A stretch of 64,000 nt of DNA from Mangrovivirga cuniculi (GTDB lineage: Bacteria; Bacteroidota; Bacteroidia; Cytophagales; Cyclobacteriaceae). The notes below the pieces were generated by a model. It did no database searches, had not been told where the DNA came from, and was given only the letters and a program-made list of their open reading frames with translations. A program made the translations under genes and the position numbers. Within the stretch, counting starts at the first letter, position 1. Every line of letters begins with the position of its first letter. Location: NCBI RefSeq assembly GCF_005166025.1, contig NZ_CP028923.1:1180001-1244000 (forward strand). Reading direction: 5' to 3'. Below, piece after piece: positions 29,242 through 39,760 of this stretch.

Positions 29242-30636
29242 TTACAAGTGAATTACCTCGTCATATGCTGCAGCTGCTGCTTCCATAACTGCTTCAGACA
29301 TTGTAGGGTGAGGGTGAACTGTTTTGATCAATTCATGCCCCGTTGTTTCGAGCTTTCTTACAGCAACTATTTCAGCGATCATTTCAGTCACATTATTTCC
29401 GATCATGTGTCCGCCTAGTAATTCGCCATATTTAGCATCAAAAATTAGTTTAACAAATCCATCTGAAGCACCGGCGGCTTTTGCTTTTCCTGATGCAGAG
29501 AAAGGAAATTTACCAACTTTGATATCATAGCCTGCTTCTTTAGCCTGCTTTTCAGTATATCCTACTGATGCAACTTCCGGTGAGCAATAGGTACAACCCG
29601 GTACGTTCTTATAATCAAGAGGCTCAGGATTCTCTCCGGCGATCTTTTCGACGCAAATAATTCCTTCAGCAGAAGCAACGTGAGCCAGAGCCGGTCCGTG
29701 AACAATATCACCAATTGCATAATAACCAGGCATGTTAGTCTGGTAATACTTATCGACAACAATTTTTCCTTTATCAGTAGAGATGCCAACATCTTCAAGG
29801 CCAATTCCTTCTATGTTTGTAGCTACTCCAACCGCTGATAACACTACGTCTGCCTCTATCTGTTCTTCACCTTTTTTGGTTTTAACAGTTACTTTGCATT
29901 TTTTGCCTTTAGTATCAACCTTAGTTACTTCTGAGCTGGTCATGATCTTCATGCCTGCTTTTTTATAAGTTCTTTCCAGTTGCTTACTAACTTCTTCATC
30001 TTCTAATGGAACAATTCTGTCAAGGTATTCAACGACAGTTACTTCTGTGCCAATAGACTTGTAGAAATATGCAAACTCAACTCCGATAGCCCCTGAACCT
30101 ACCACAACCATAGATTTAGGCTGCTTGTCAAGAGTCATAGCTTTTCTATATTCAATAACTTTTTTGCCGTCGATAGGAAGGTTAGGAAGCTCTCTGGCTC
30201 TTCCACCAGTAGCGATAATGATATGCTTAGCCTGGTATTTAGTAGCTTTTCCTTCTTCATCCGTTACTTCGACTACCTTGTTTGGTTGTACTTTACCAAA
30301 ACCGTTTATTACGTCGATTTTATTCTTCTTAAATAAGAACTGGATACCTTTACTCATGCCGTCAGCAACACTTCGACTTCTTTTAACCATTCCGTCGAAA
30401 TCAGGTTTAGCATCCTTTATCGTAATTCCATAGTCTTCAGCGTGGCTGATATATTCAAATACATTAGCACTTTTTAATAGTGCTTTGGTAGGAATACATC
30501 CCCAGTTTAGGCAAATTCCGCCTAGAGATTCCTTTTCTACAACTCCTACTTTCATACCAAGCTGACTGGCACGAATAGCAGCAACATAACCACCGGGACC
30601 TGATCCCACAACTATTAAATCATATTTTGCTGACAT
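29242..30636 (-). CDS. lpdA: Dihydrolipoyl dehydrogenase (E3)
   Basis: A 464-residue FAD disulfide oxidoreductase that reoxidises lipoamide in 2-oxo acid dehydrogenase and glycine cleavage complexes. FAD motif VVGSGPGGYVAA is at residues 9-20, the redox disulfide is Cys42/Cys47 (GGICLNWGCIPT), the NAD motif is VVGSGAIGVEFAYFY, and the C-terminal base region is HPHPTMSEA (from His441). No E1/E2 genes are adjacent. The gene is leftward and followed by the bidirectional terminator at 29192. Confidence 0.96.
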   Translation of the reverse strand: MSAKYDLIVVGSGPGGYVAAIRASQLGMKVGVVEKESLGGICLNWGCIPTKALLKSANVFEYISHAEDYGITIKDAKPDFDGMVKRSRSVADGMSKGIQFLFKKNKIDVINGFGKVQPNKVVEVTDEEGKATKYQAKHIIIATGGRARELPNLPIDGKKVIEYRKAMTLDKQPKSMVVVGSGAIGVEFAYFYKSIGTEVTVVEYLDRIVPLEDEEVSKQLERTYKKAGMKIMTSSEVTKVDTKGKKCKVTVKTKKGEEQIEADVVLSAVGVATNIEGIGLEDVGISTDKGKIVVDKYYQTNMPGYYAIGDIVHGPALAHVASAEGIICVEKIAGENPEPLDYKNVPGCTYCSPEVASVGYTEKQAKEAGYDIKVGKFPFSASGKAKAAGASDGFVKLIFDAKYGELLGGHMIGNNVTEMIAEIVAVRKLETTGHELIKTVHPHPTMSEAVMEAAAAAYDEVIHL

Positions 30637-30863
30637 TATACTATATTTTTAATTTGGTGTGTTTGAATCATTTATGAATGTTGCAAATTTACGTTATTTG
30701 CTTAGATATGCAATGAATTAAGATGCTACAGAGCTATTTATCATCTGGCAGGCAGATTTAATTGATAAATATTCATAGATTTGCCTCACACAACCTTGTT
30801 AACTTATATTATCAGGCAATAACAGAATAGTCTGTGAGCTTTTCAAATTAAATATTTTATACG

Positions 30864-31610
30864 ATGAAATTATTAGATGGCAAAGTAGCCTTGATAACTG
30901 GAGCTTCTAAAGGAATCGGAAGGGCAATTGCAACAGCTTATGCCGAAGCTGGTGCTGATATCGCCTTTACATATTTATCCAGTGTCGAAAAAGGCCAGGC
31001 TCTTGAAAAAGAATTAGAGGCGTTTGATATAAAAGCTAAAGGATTTAAATCTGATGCTTCTGATTTTTCTGCAGCTGAAAAACTGATCGCCGATGTGGTT
31101 TCAGAATTCGGACAGCTAGATATCCTTATCAATAATGCAGGCATTACCCGGGATAATCTTTTAATGAGGATGACCGAACAAATGTGGGATGATGTCATTA
31201 ATGTCAATCTGAAGTCTTGCTTTAATACCGTTAAGGCAGCTACAAGGACATTTATGAAACAAAAAAGTGGATCAATCATTAATATGTCATCTGTAGTAGG
31301 TGTAAAAGGTAATGCCGGGCAATCAAATTATTCCGCTTCAAAAGCAGGAATTATTGGTTTTACAAAATCAGTTGCTTTAGAATTAGGATCAAGAAATATC
31401 AGGGCGAATGTTGTGGCTCCTGGTTTTATTGAAACTGAAATGACTGAGGTATTGGACGAAAAAACTGTTCAGGGCTGGAGAGATGCCATTCCATTAAAAA
31501 GAGGAGGAACTCCAACTGACGTAGCAAATTTATGTGTCTTCCTTGGGTCTGATATGTCTTCTTACATTACCGGTCAGGTAGTGCAGGTAGATGGTGGAAT
31601 GTTAACCTGA
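30864..31610 (+). CDS. fabG: 3-oxoacyl-[acyl-carrier-protein] reductase
   Basis: A 248-residue short-chain dehydrogenase of fatty acid synthesis. The cofactor loop is TGASKGIG (residues 12-19), NNAG is at 90-93, and the catalytic Ser142/143-Tyr156-Lys160 triad lies in NMSSVVG and NYSASKAG. FIETEMTEVL and the end YITGQVVQVDGGM are the FabG subgroup signature. It stands apart from other fab genes; a terminator follows at 31634. Confidence 0.93.
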   Translation: MKLLDGKVALITGASKGIGRAIATAYAEAGADIAFTYLSSVEKGQALEKELEAFDIKAKGFKSDASDFSAAEKLIADVVSEFGQLDILINNAGITRDNLLMRMTEQMWDDVINVNLKSCFNTVKAATRTFMKQKSGSIINMSSVVGVKGNAGQSNYSASKAGIIGFTKSVALELGSRNIRANVVAPGFIETEMTEVLDEKTVQGWRDAIPLKRGGTPTDVANLCVFLGSDMSSYITGQVVQVDGGMLT

Positions 31611-31633
31611 TGGGATTAATGAAATAAAAAATC

Positions 31634-31662
31634 AAGGGGGGTATTTTACCCCCTTTTTTTAT
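31634..31662 (+). terminator. fabG terminator
   Basis: Stem AAGGGGGGTA / TACCCCCTTT around TTT, followed by a T run; 24 nt behind the fabG stop. Confidence 0.88.
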
Positions 31663-31711
31663 GCTTCAGGAGTATTTATTTTGTAGATTTAGAAATTAAC
31701 ATCTCCATTGT

Positions 31712-33814
31712 ATGATATCAGATATATCAACTCAATACAGTTTTTTATGGTTGTTGCCAATAGCAATCCTTGCTGCGGCTTTGGCTTATTTTTTATACTC
31801 CAAGAAAGCACCATGGGGAAAGAAGCTTAATGTTTTACTCAGTATTTTCAGAGCAGTACTGATCTTTATCCTGCTAGGACTTTTACTTGATCCGGTGATT
31901 AAGCAATTAATAAATGAAGATGAAATGCCATTGGTAATTATTGGAATAGATAATTCTCAAAGCATTGGTGAAAGCCTGGATTCTACAAATATTATTGACC
32001 TAAAAAATAAAATAGATGAGCTGAAAGACCATTATGAAGGAGAAGAGGTAGAGGTTATTATCACCGATATTACCGGAAATACTTATGAAAATACTCAAAA
32101 CATAGAGTTGGGTCTCAACTATACAAATCTAAATCAATATTTTGACTTTATATTAAACAGGTACACCAATAGAAATTTATCTCATGTAATCATTGTTTCA
32201 GATGGTATAATTAACAGAGGAGTAGATATTCGCTACAGGAATTATCCATTTGAAGTTTCAGCGGTAGGTGTTGGTGATACAACCACATATAAAGACATTT
32301 CCATAACCGAAGTTTTAACAAATTCAATTGCATACCAGGGAAACAGGTTTCCTGTAAATATTAAGTTGCTCGCTGAAAAAGCTACTAATGAAACTATCAA
32401 AGTTCAATTATTAAAAGGAAATAAAACTGTTTCTGATACTACGTTAAAAATAAACTCGATCGTTCAGTCCTTTGATTTTACATTTTTACCCGAAGCCAAA
32501 ACACAGGGATTGAATGAATATGAATTAGTTGTTTCCTCACTTGAGAATGAAAGAAACGTAATTAACAACAAGGAAAAAATATTTATAGAGGTACTGGAAG
32601 GTAAAAAACAGGTATTAATTTATGCCAATGCGCCACATCCTGATATTGGTGCAATTAGGTCTGCTATTGAGTCCAGAGATGGTTACAAAGTGAATTTGTT
32701 TATCAGGTCGATCAGTACGCGTGATACGATCATGTCTACCAGTCTTAAGCCTGATCTTGTCATTACTCATGGATTTCCTTCATCTGCAAGTGAAATGAGT
32801 ATTTTTAGAAATCTGGAGCAAAAATTTGGTGCGCCTGTTTTCATAACCGGTATTGAAAGAAGGGAAATAGTATATGTTTCTAATATTTACAGGGGCCTGA
32901 ATATCGATCAGATAGGATCTCAAATTGATTATGTGACTCCTGTACTAAATAATTCTTTTAATTTATTTTCCTTACCGGAGAGCACCCCCTCAGTATTATC
33001 TGAAGCTCCCCCGGTTCTTACTCCATTTGGTGAGTATTCTGTTACTAAAAGTGGGACTGTTATATTAGAACAACAAGTTAATGGAATTAATACTGGAAGG
33101 CCATTGTTGGTGTTAGATCAGGTAGAAGGAAAGAAAAAAGCACTATTATTCGGCACTAAATGGTGGGCTGTGAGATTGGTTGAACATAAAGAAACAGGGA
33201 GAAATGAAGTGTTCGATGAAATTATAAATCAAACGGTACGATGGTTAACAGCCGACTCTGATAAAAAGAAGTTTAAAGTTTATCCACAGGATAGAGAGAT
33301 CCTTGAACAGGAAAGCCTGAATATGATGGCCGAATTTTATAATGATATATATGAACCTATTTATGGAAACCCTGTGGACTTGAGGATATTTTCCGGAGAT
33401 TCACTGGTTCAGGAATATGAATTTAATAATAGTCGATCGCCCTATAAAATTTCAGGTTTGAATGCTGGGGTTTATCGTTACACTGCAAGGGCAGAGCTGG
33501 AAGGCGAGAAAGTGACAGACAAGGGACAGTTTGTTGTTAAACCATTTAGCCTTGAGAAAAATAACCTTAAAGCCAATTGGACGGATCTTAAATATTTTGC
33601 AAATAAGCAGTCAGGGGCTTTTTATTCTCTGGATCAGTTAGATGAAATTCATAATGATATTCCTATCGATAAAACAGTAAAGATTCATTCTAAAATTAAT
33701 TACAGGTCATTGGTCGAATGGAGATGGTTATTGGCTATTCTTTTAGTTTGGGTATCTGTTGAATGGTTCTTAAGAAAATACTTCGGGGATATTAAAAAAA
33801 AGCCCGGTTTATAA
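31712..33814 (+). CDS. Large membrane-anchored VWA-like protein (COG5426 type)
   Basis: A 700-residue protein with two N-terminal TM segments (about residues 10-28 and 38-60) and one near the C-terminus (about 670-690), leaving a large periplasmic or cytoplasmic centre. The region from residue 73 (LVIIGIDNSQSIGESLDSTN) begins like a von Willebrand A domain with a degenerate MIDAS (DNSQS for DxSxS). Later HVIIVSDG (about residues 160-167) fits VWA strand 4. A class-I-amidotransferase-like segment follows (KPDLVITHGFPSSASEM). Such proteins are common in Bacteroidota and uncharacterised. The clpC terminator lies inside its last codons. Confidence 0.7.
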   Translation: MISDISTQYSFLWLLPIAILAAALAYFLYSKKAPWGKKLNVLLSIFRAVLIFILLGLLLDPVIKQLINEDEMPLVIIGIDNSQSIGESLDSTNIIDLKNKIDELKDHYEGEEVEVIITDITGNTYENTQNIELGLNYTNLNQYFDFILNRYTNRNLSHVIIVSDGIINRGVDIRYRNYPFEVSAVGVGDTTTYKDISITEVLTNSIAYQGNRFPVNIKLLAEKATNETIKVQLLKGNKTVSDTTLKINSIVQSFDFTFLPEAKTQGLNEYELVVSSLENERNVINNKEKIFIEVLEGKKQVLIYANAPHPDIGAIRSAIESRDGYKVNLFIRSISTRDTIMSTSLKPDLVITHGFPSSASEMSIFRNLEQKFGAPVFITGIERREIVYVSNIYRGLNIDQIGSQIDYVTPVLNNSFNLFSLPESTPSVLSEAPPVLTPFGEYSVTKSGTVILEQQVNGINTGRPLLVLDQVEGKKKALLFGTKWWAVRLVEHKETGRNEVFDEIINQTVRWLTADSDKKKFKVYPQDREILEQESLNMMAEFYNDIYEPIYGNPVDLRIFSGDSLVQEYEFNNSRSPYKISGLNAGVYRYTARAELEGEKVTDKGQFVVKPFSLEKNNLKANWTDLKYFANKQSGAFYSLDQLDEIHNDIPIDKTVKIHSKINYRSLVEWRWLLAILLVWVSVEWFLRKYFGDIKKKPGL

Positions 33815-33821
33815 GCCGGGC
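33793..33821 (-). terminator. clpC terminator inside the 3' end of the convergent gene
   Basis: Stem GCCCGG / CCGGGC; read on the minus strand it is followed by a run of seven T. It therefore fits the leftward clpC message, and it overlaps the last codons and stop of the 31712-33814 gene. Confidence 0.75.
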
Positions 33822-33849
33822 CATCTTGGTCAAATTTTATTCTTAATAA

Positions 33850-36389
33850 TTACTCTTCGTCCTTTTTAGCAGATTTTTTAGATCTTTTCACCTTCAGTGT
33901 AAGATGATCTGCATCTTTCTTATGATCTGCAAGGATAACGTCACCCTCTGAGATATCCCTTTAAGGATCTCTTCTGCTACATTATCTTCCAGGTATCGCT
34001 GTATTGCTCGGTTGAGCGGTCTTGCTCCATATTGTGGGTCATACCCTTTTTCAGACAAGAAATCTTTGGCAGCGTCCGTAAGTTCGACATCATAGCCAAG
34101 ATCCTTAATTCTGCTGAATAGTTTTTCAAGAGAAATGTCGATGATTTTATGGATATGTTCTCTTTCAAGAGAGTTAAACACAATCACATCATCAAGACGG
34201 TTAAGGAACTCAGGACTGAATGCTTTCTTGAGTGCACTTTGAATAGTGGACTTCATTATTTCATCCATGCTTTCCTGCTTTTTCTGGGTACTGAAACCTA
34301 TACCGGCACCGAAGTCCTTAAGGTCTCTAACTCCAATATTAGAGGTCATGATAATGATAGTATTTCTGAAGTCAACTCTTCGGCCGAGTCCGTCTGTAAG
34401 AATCCCGTCGTCAAGGACCTGAAGCAGTAAGTTAAATACATCCGGATGAGCTTTTTCAATCTCATCAAGAAGTACAACGCTATACGGTTTGCGTCTTACC
34501 TTTTCAGTTAACTGACCACCTTCTTCATAACCGACATAACCCGGAGGCGCTCCGACAAGTCTGGAAACAGAGAATTTTTCCATGTATTCAGACATGTCAA
34601 TTCTGATCAGACTATCCTTCTTGTCAAATAAATAAGAAGAAAGAACCTTAGCTAACTCAGTTTTACCTACACCAGTTGGTCCTAAGAATATGAACGAACC
34701 AATAGGTTTTTTGGGATCTTTCAATCCCACTCGGGTTCTCTGAATTGCTTTTGTCAACTTAGCGATAGCTTCATCCTGACCAATCACATTCTTCTGAAGC
34801 TCTTCTTTCATGCCAAGAAGCTTAACACTTTCAGTTTCTGCGATTCTTTTAGTAGGAATTCCCGTCATCATAGCGATCACGTCTGCAACAGCAGATTCAT
34901 CGACGGTGTAACGCTTAGTTTTTGTTTCTTCTTCCCACTTCTTTTTCTCGAAGTCTAGTTGTTCAAGTAGTTTTTTCTCTTTATCTCTGAGTTGCGCAGC
35001 CTCTTCATATTTCTGGCTTTTAACAACTTTATTTTTTTCGTCTTTAATATCTTCTATGGCCTTTTCAAGGTTGAGAATCTCATCAGGAACATGAATGTTA
35101 TTGATGTGAACCCTGGCTCCAGCCTCATCAAGGATATCTATTGCTTTATCAGGAAGATACCTGTCGCTGATATATCGGTCTGATAATTTTACACAGGCTT
35201 CAATAGCTTCAGGAGTATAATTTACATTATGGTGATTTTCATATTTATCCTTGATGTTATTGAGGATTTCCATCGTCTCCTCAGGAGATGTAGCATCAAC
35301 CATAACGATTTGGAATCTTCTCGCTAAAGCACCATCCTTTTCGATGTATTGACGATACTCATCTAGAGTAGTCGCACCGATACATTGTATTTCTCCTCTG
35401 GCAAGAGCAGGTTTGAACATGTTCGAAGCATCAAGTGAACCTGAAGCTCCACCGGCTCCTACGATTGTATGAAGTTCGTCAATAAAAAGAATAACATCAG
35501 GAGATTTTTCAAGCTCGCTCATCACAGCTTTCATCCTTTCTTCAAACTGCCCACGGTACTTCGTTCCCGCTACCAGAGAAGCAAGGTCTAATGTGACGAC
35601 ACGCTTATTGAAAAGTACTCTCGATACTTTTTTCTGAACTATACGTAAAGCTAACCCTTCTGCTATTGCTGTTTTACCGACACCAGGTTCACCAATCAAT
35701 ACAGGGTTATTCTTTTTTCTTCTACTAAGTATCTGGGCTACCCGTTCGATTTCTTTTTCACGTCCTACGATCGGATCGAGCTTATCGTCATCAGCAAGCT
35801 TGGTAAGGTCTCTTCCGAAATTATCCAAAACAGGAGTCCTGGACTTTTCAGTTGACTTGGAAGAACCACTGCTTCCTGAAGATGAGCCACCTCCGAATAT
35901 TCTTGATGTTTCCTCATCACCATCATCTGTATCTGATGATGCACTTGGATGATTCATCTGGTATTCCAGAAGATCTTTTACCACATCGTAGGTGACATCA
36001 AATTTTTCGAGTATCTGAGTAGCGATGTTATCTTCATCTCTCAGAATACTAAGTAATAAATGTTCAGTACCTATTAATTGACTTTTAAAGATTTTTGCTT
36101 CTAAATATGTGATCTTGAGAACCTTTTCAGATTGCCTGGTCAAAGGTATATTTGCCAGATTTTTAACGTTACTTCCTGCGGTAGATCTCGTATTTTGCTC
36201 TATGGTCTCTTTTAACTCTTCAATTGAAACGCCGAGCTTCTTAAGCAGGCTTATCGCCACACCTTCACCTTCACGAATCATGCCTAGCAGGAGGTGTTCT
36301 GTCCCAATATACTCATGCCCCAATCGCAACGCTTCTTCACGGCTCATGGAGATCACCTCTTTTACTCTATTTGAAAATTTTGCTTCCAT
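33850..36389 (-). CDS. clpC: ClpC-type AAA+ unfoldase; C-terminus frameshifted in this sequence
   Basis: An about 845-residue Hsp100 ATPase that feeds substrates to ClpP. It has two N-domain repeats (residues 1-145), a Ser/Gly-rich linker, D1 with Walker A GEPGVGKT at 233-240, a UVR-like coiled middle region, and D2 with GPTGVGKT (about 560). The uninterrupted frame stops at 33894 with a non-family tail ([10 protein letters not shown]...). One missing base in the G run at 33957-33959 explains this: with GGGG the frame continues [14 protein letters not shown]...KKSAKKDEE to a stop at 33850, the expected basic ClpC tail. Sequencing error or a real recent mutation cannot be told apart here. Confidence 0.92.
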
Positions 36390-36515
36390 TCTAATCCGGC
36401 TGATTTTTTATGAGAATTCAAGCGGTAAATCGCTTTAATCAATCTATTTAATTCTTTTGAATTATACTAATTAACGTAATAATTATTTGTATTGTTTTTA
36501 TATCTCTTTTTATTC

Positions 36516-37127
36516 TTACTTAATGAAGTTTATTGCATTTGGTCCTTCACAGAAAATTAAGTCTAATACACTTAAATTACACTCAAATTTGTTGCCAAAA
36601 CACTGAAAGTAAGGTTTAGGTTCAAATTTTAGCGAATCTTTTAACGATTTTTTAGGATGAATCGCAGATCTGAGGTCTTTATTATGATTTTTTGAATAAA
36701 ATGAAGTCTCGTTGATTTGGACAGAAAGTCCGAGTAAGTTCCGACATGTTGTCAGAATTTCAAGGTTCAGATCCCATAAAAAATTATAATTCTTAAGAAA
36801 GAAAGGTTCGATATAGTCTATATAGTGATCGTAAAAAGGGCTTTTACCATAAGATGCCTGGATGCTTCTCAAATGAATAGATTGCCACCGTTGAGAGTTT
36901 TCTATTTTAATATCTTTGGTTTTTATTTTTTTCTGGGCTCCGATCACCGGAACTGTCAGCCGGACTATATTATTGGGCCCCAGGATATGGCATCTGTTTC
37001 TATATGTTTGTTTTTCGAAATACTCATGTTTTTCCAGGGATACTTCACTGTGGGAAGATATTGCATTCCACCAGGCGATTGAAGGGAAATACTGTGTGTC
37101 TATTACTGGTACTTCATTATTAATCAT
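36516..37127 (-). CDS. WbqC-like family protein
   Basis: A 203-residue protein matching the WbqC-like family: start VPVIDTQYFPSIAWWN, then KQTYRNRCHILGPNNIVRLTVPV and SIQASYGKSPFYDHYID, all conserved blocks. WbqC proteins occur in O-antigen and other glycan clusters, but the Bacteroidota members often stand alone, as here; the activity is unknown. No signal peptide, so cytoplasmic. It is transcribed leftwards, 127 nt upstream of clpC. Confidence 0.85.
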   Translation of the reverse strand: MINNEVPVIDTQYFPSIAWWNAISSHSEVSLEKHEYFEKQTYRNRCHILGPNNIVRLTVPVIGAQKKIKTKDIKIENSQRWQSIHLRSIQASYGKSPFYDHYIDYIEPFFLKNYNFLWDLNLEILTTCRNLLGLSVQINETSFYSKNHNKDLRSAIHPKKSLKDSLKFEPKPYFQCFGNKFECNLSVLDLIFCEGPNAINFIK

Positions 37128-37151
37128 GTTGTAAAAATGCGCTAAAAAAAT

Positions 37152-37188
37152 ACAAAAAAAAATGGCTATTCATTTTTGAACAGCCATT
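37152..37188 (-). terminator. Terminator of the YfiR-like gene
   Basis: Stem AATGGCT / AGCCATT with inner pairing; read leftwards it is followed by a long T run. It lies between the YfiR-like gene and the WbqC-like start. Confidence 0.75.
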
Positions 37189-37249
37189 ACCAATCAACTA
37201 GCACTAATCAACTAGAACCTATAAACAACCACTATAAACCATGAAATCT

Positions 37250-37737
37250 TTATATCATTATAGCCAGGTTCTTTAATTCACCTGAAACTAATAATCCTTT
37301 TTCTTTAAACTGTCTGAGTTCATTTCAAATCTTAGCTTACCACCAACATTTGTGAAGTTGATCTCAGAACCTTTTTTTGCGAAGCCACTTTTTTCTGTTA
37401 CGATCAGGGTAGGAGAATTTCCCACGGACTGCTTGACTTGCTGTATATTATCTACCTTATCAGTGACAAAAAGTATATTACACTGTTTGGCTTGAGCCAG
37501 GCTTGTCACCTTAATAATTTTAAATCCAGGTCTTGTTTTTGCCATGTTTACCAGGGCATTATATATCGGGCCATCACCATATACTCCATATGTAAATGAT
37601 CCATTATTTCCAGGCCACTGGATATATCTGGAAAACTGATATAAAAATGCAGTTTTAATTTTTTCGTTTTGCGCGACACTATCAAAATTCAGTGTTAATG
37701 CTAAAAACCCTATCGCAAATAATTTAAAAATCTTCAT
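37250..37737 (-). CDS. YfiR-like (DUF4154) periplasmic protein; C-terminus frameshifted in this sequence
   Basis: A small periplasmic protein with signal peptide MKIFKLFAIGFLALTLNFDSVA-Q. The family blocks are present: KIKTAFLYQFSRYIQWP, CNILFVTD, NSPTLIVTEKSGFAKKGSEINF and RFEMN. YfiR proteins repress diguanylate cyclases in other bacteria; here no cyclase gene is adjacent. The uninterrupted frame stops at 37288 (SLKKKDY). One missing base in the run TTAAAGAAAAAGG near 37297-37307 explains this: adding it gives LKEKGLLVSGELKNLAIMI, the canonical family ending, with a stop at 37250. Confidence 0.82.
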
Positions 37738-38026
37738 GTATCAGCTATGTTTTTATAGTGCAAATCTGCTGAGTATGAATTGAATAAAAAAGTTGGTCGT
37801 GCGGTGGGGTGTGTAATTTGATGTGTGAAAAGAAACCTTTTATGATTCTTTATTGACTGAAAATATGAAATAATATTTTGTATCACACTTAATTATCACT
37901 GCTTTTATTAGTGAAAATTCTGTTATTTGTCATTTAAAACGATTGCACGATCTGCTATTTCTTCTGTAGCCTGTGATACGGGTGAAATTATGTTACAGGT
38001 AAGGTTTTTTCAGACTTCGAAATATA

Positions 38027-38659
38027 TCAAATTAGCAAATCTTCAGTTTTTCCTAATCCTTCTCGTAAAAGTACAGCTTGGTCGTCTGAACAGTCGATTA
38101 CAGTCGAAGCAATGTTACCACCATATCCGCCATCAATAACAATGTCTACAAGGTTTTTGAATTTTTCATAAATCAAAGATGGATCTGTGCTGTATTCTAT
38201 GATTTCGTCCTCATCTTTAATTGAAGTGGTAATGATGGGGTTGCCTAATTCGTTTACTATCTCTCTCGGAATATTATTATCCGGAACACGAATACCAACT
38301 GTTTTCTTTTTGACGTTTAGAATTTTCGGCACCTTACTGGATGCATTTAGTATAAATGTATAAGGACCGGGTAATGCCCTTTTCATTAGTTTAAAGGTGC
38401 TGTTGTCTATGTTTTTGGCATATTCACTTATGTGCGAAAGATCATAACAGATAAAAGAAAGATTTAGTTTTTTAGTCGATATTTGCTTGATACGACAAAC
38501 TTTTTCAATAGCTCTGCTATTTGTTAAGTCACAACCCAGGCCATACACAGTGTCGGTAGGATATATTACCAGTCCACCTTCTGCCAGCACCTGTGCTACC
38601 TCCTTAATTTTTTTAGGATTGGGGTTGTCCGGGTGTATTTGAATGAATTTAGCTTCCAT
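38027..38659 (-). CDS. L-threonylcarbamoyladenylate synthase (Sua5/YciO/YrdC family)
   Basis: A 210-residue protein of the YrdC fold. The nucleotide/threonine pocket motifs are [16 protein letters not shown] (about residues 31-46), the basic [19 protein letters not shown] block, [10 protein letters not shown] and TVGIRVPDN. Family members make the threonylcarbamoyl-AMP used for t6A37 in tRNA. The KLNLSF in place of KRxxxPL is typical of the shorter YciO-like branch, so the exact role is less certain. It diverges from mltG with a 62-bp gap. Confidence 0.85.
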   Translation of the reverse strand: MEAKFIQIHPDNPNPKKIKEVAQVLAEGGLVIYPTDTVYGLGCDLTNSRAIEKVCRIKQISTKKLNLSFICYDLSHISEYAKNIDNSTFKLMKRALPGPYTFILNASSKVPKILNVKKKTVGIRVPDNNIPREIVNELGNPIITTSIKDEDEIIEYSTDPSLIYEKFKNLVDIVIDGGYGGNIASTVIDCSDDQAVLLREGLGKTEDLLI

Positions 38660-38721
38660 TTATTAAGGAGTTTGACCTGTGAATAAAAATGTAAAAAGAA
38701 AAATACTAATTTTGCACTAAT

Positions 38722-39759
38722 ATGAAAATACGTAAAAGATTAATTTTTGCTTTAGTAGCGGGAACAGTGATTCTTTCAACTTTTTCACTGTACACATATC
38801 AAATGCTATATACACCAAATGTTTTGGTCGAACGAGATGCTAAAATAGTGTATGTTAATGATAGTACCGATTTCACTACTTTTCTGAAAAAACTTTTTAA
38901 TGATAAGGTGGTTGAAGATCCGGCTACATTTGGTTTTGTAGCCAAAGCCATACTTGATTATGATGAAAACATGAAACCCGGCAGATATTTGCTTACGCCG
39001 GATATGACTAACCTGGAAGCGATCAGGCTCTTGAGAAGCGGTGCCCAGGAACCTGTGATGATTACTTTTAATAACGTGAGGTTTAAAGAGGATCTGGCAG
39101 GGAAGATCACCAATAATATAAAATTAGATTCTGCCACTTTTCTTCAGGCATTGAATAATGATGAATTACTTGGCAAGTATGGCTTTAATGATACCACTGT
39201 TTTGGCTATGTTTATTCCAAATACATACGAAGTTTACTGGACTGTTACTTCTGAAGAGTTAATGGAAAGGATGAAAACGGAGTATGATCGATTCTGGACG
39301 GAAGAAAAATTGGCTAAAGCTGAAAAAGCCGGGCTTACACCGATTGAAGTTGCAACTCTTGCGGGGATAATACAGGAAGAGAGTAATAAGCCGGAAGAGT
39401 ATTCTAAGATCGCTGGTGTTTACATAAATAGATTGAAAAGGGGGATGTTGTTACAGGCTGATCCGACACTGAAGTTTGCTGCCGGTGACTTTTCAATAAA
39501 AAGGGTGTTAAATAAACATAAAGAAATAGACTCTCCGTACAACACTTATATGTATGCGGGATTGCCCCCAGGCCCAATTAATTGTCCGGAAATTGCTTCC
39601 TTAAATGGAGTGCTAAATTATCAGGATCATAATTACTATTACTTTGTTGCCCGACCTGATTTTTCAGGGTATCACGATTTTTCAAAAACATTATCTCAGC
39701 ACCTGGTAAAAGCACGCCGATATCAAAATGCTTTAAACAAAGCTAAAATTTACGAGTAA
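38722..39759 (+). CDS. mltG: Endolytic murein transglycosylase MltG
   Basis: A 345-residue inner-membrane protein with one N-terminal TM (about residues 8-27), a LysM-like subdomain, and the YceG catalytic domain. The catalytic glutamate lies in LAGIIQEESNKPEEYSKIAGVYINRL (Glu219/220), with the family blocks LQADPTLKFA, SPYNTYMYAGLPPGPI and FVARPDFSGYHDFS. The enzyme cleaves nascent glycan strands and sets their length. A TAATTTTG -7 box lies just upstream (38707). The thioesterase gene starts 1 nt behind its stop, so this heads a three-gene operon. Confidence 0.94.
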   Translation: MKIRKRLIFALVAGTVILSTFSLYTYQMLYTPNVLVERDAKIVYVNDSTDFTTFLKKLFNDKVVEDPATFGFVAKAILDYDENMKPGRYLLTPDMTNLEAIRLLRSGAQEPVMITFNNVRFKEDLAGKITNNIKLDSATFLQALNNDELLGKYGFNDTTVLAMFIPNTYEVYWTVTSEELMERMKTEYDRFWTEEKLAKAEKAGLTPIEVATLAGIIQEESNKPEEYSKIAGVYINRLKRGMLLQADPTLKFAAGDFSIKRVLNKHKEIDSPYNTYMYAGLPPGPINCPEIASLNGVLNYQDHNYYYFVARPDFSGYHDFSKTLSQHLVKARRYQNALNKAKIYE

Positions 39760-39760
39760 T

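Noticed and set aside
33950-33965. Programmed -1 frameshifting in clpC
   Set aside because: The site CTTAAAGGGATA does not fit a canonical X-XXY-YYZ slippery heptamer in the right register, and similar indels occur in other genes here.
37923-38008. Minus-strand coding-like run ending ATEEIADRAIVLNDK
   Set aside because: Only about 28 codons between stops, no start codon and no recognised family; not enough to call a gene remnant.
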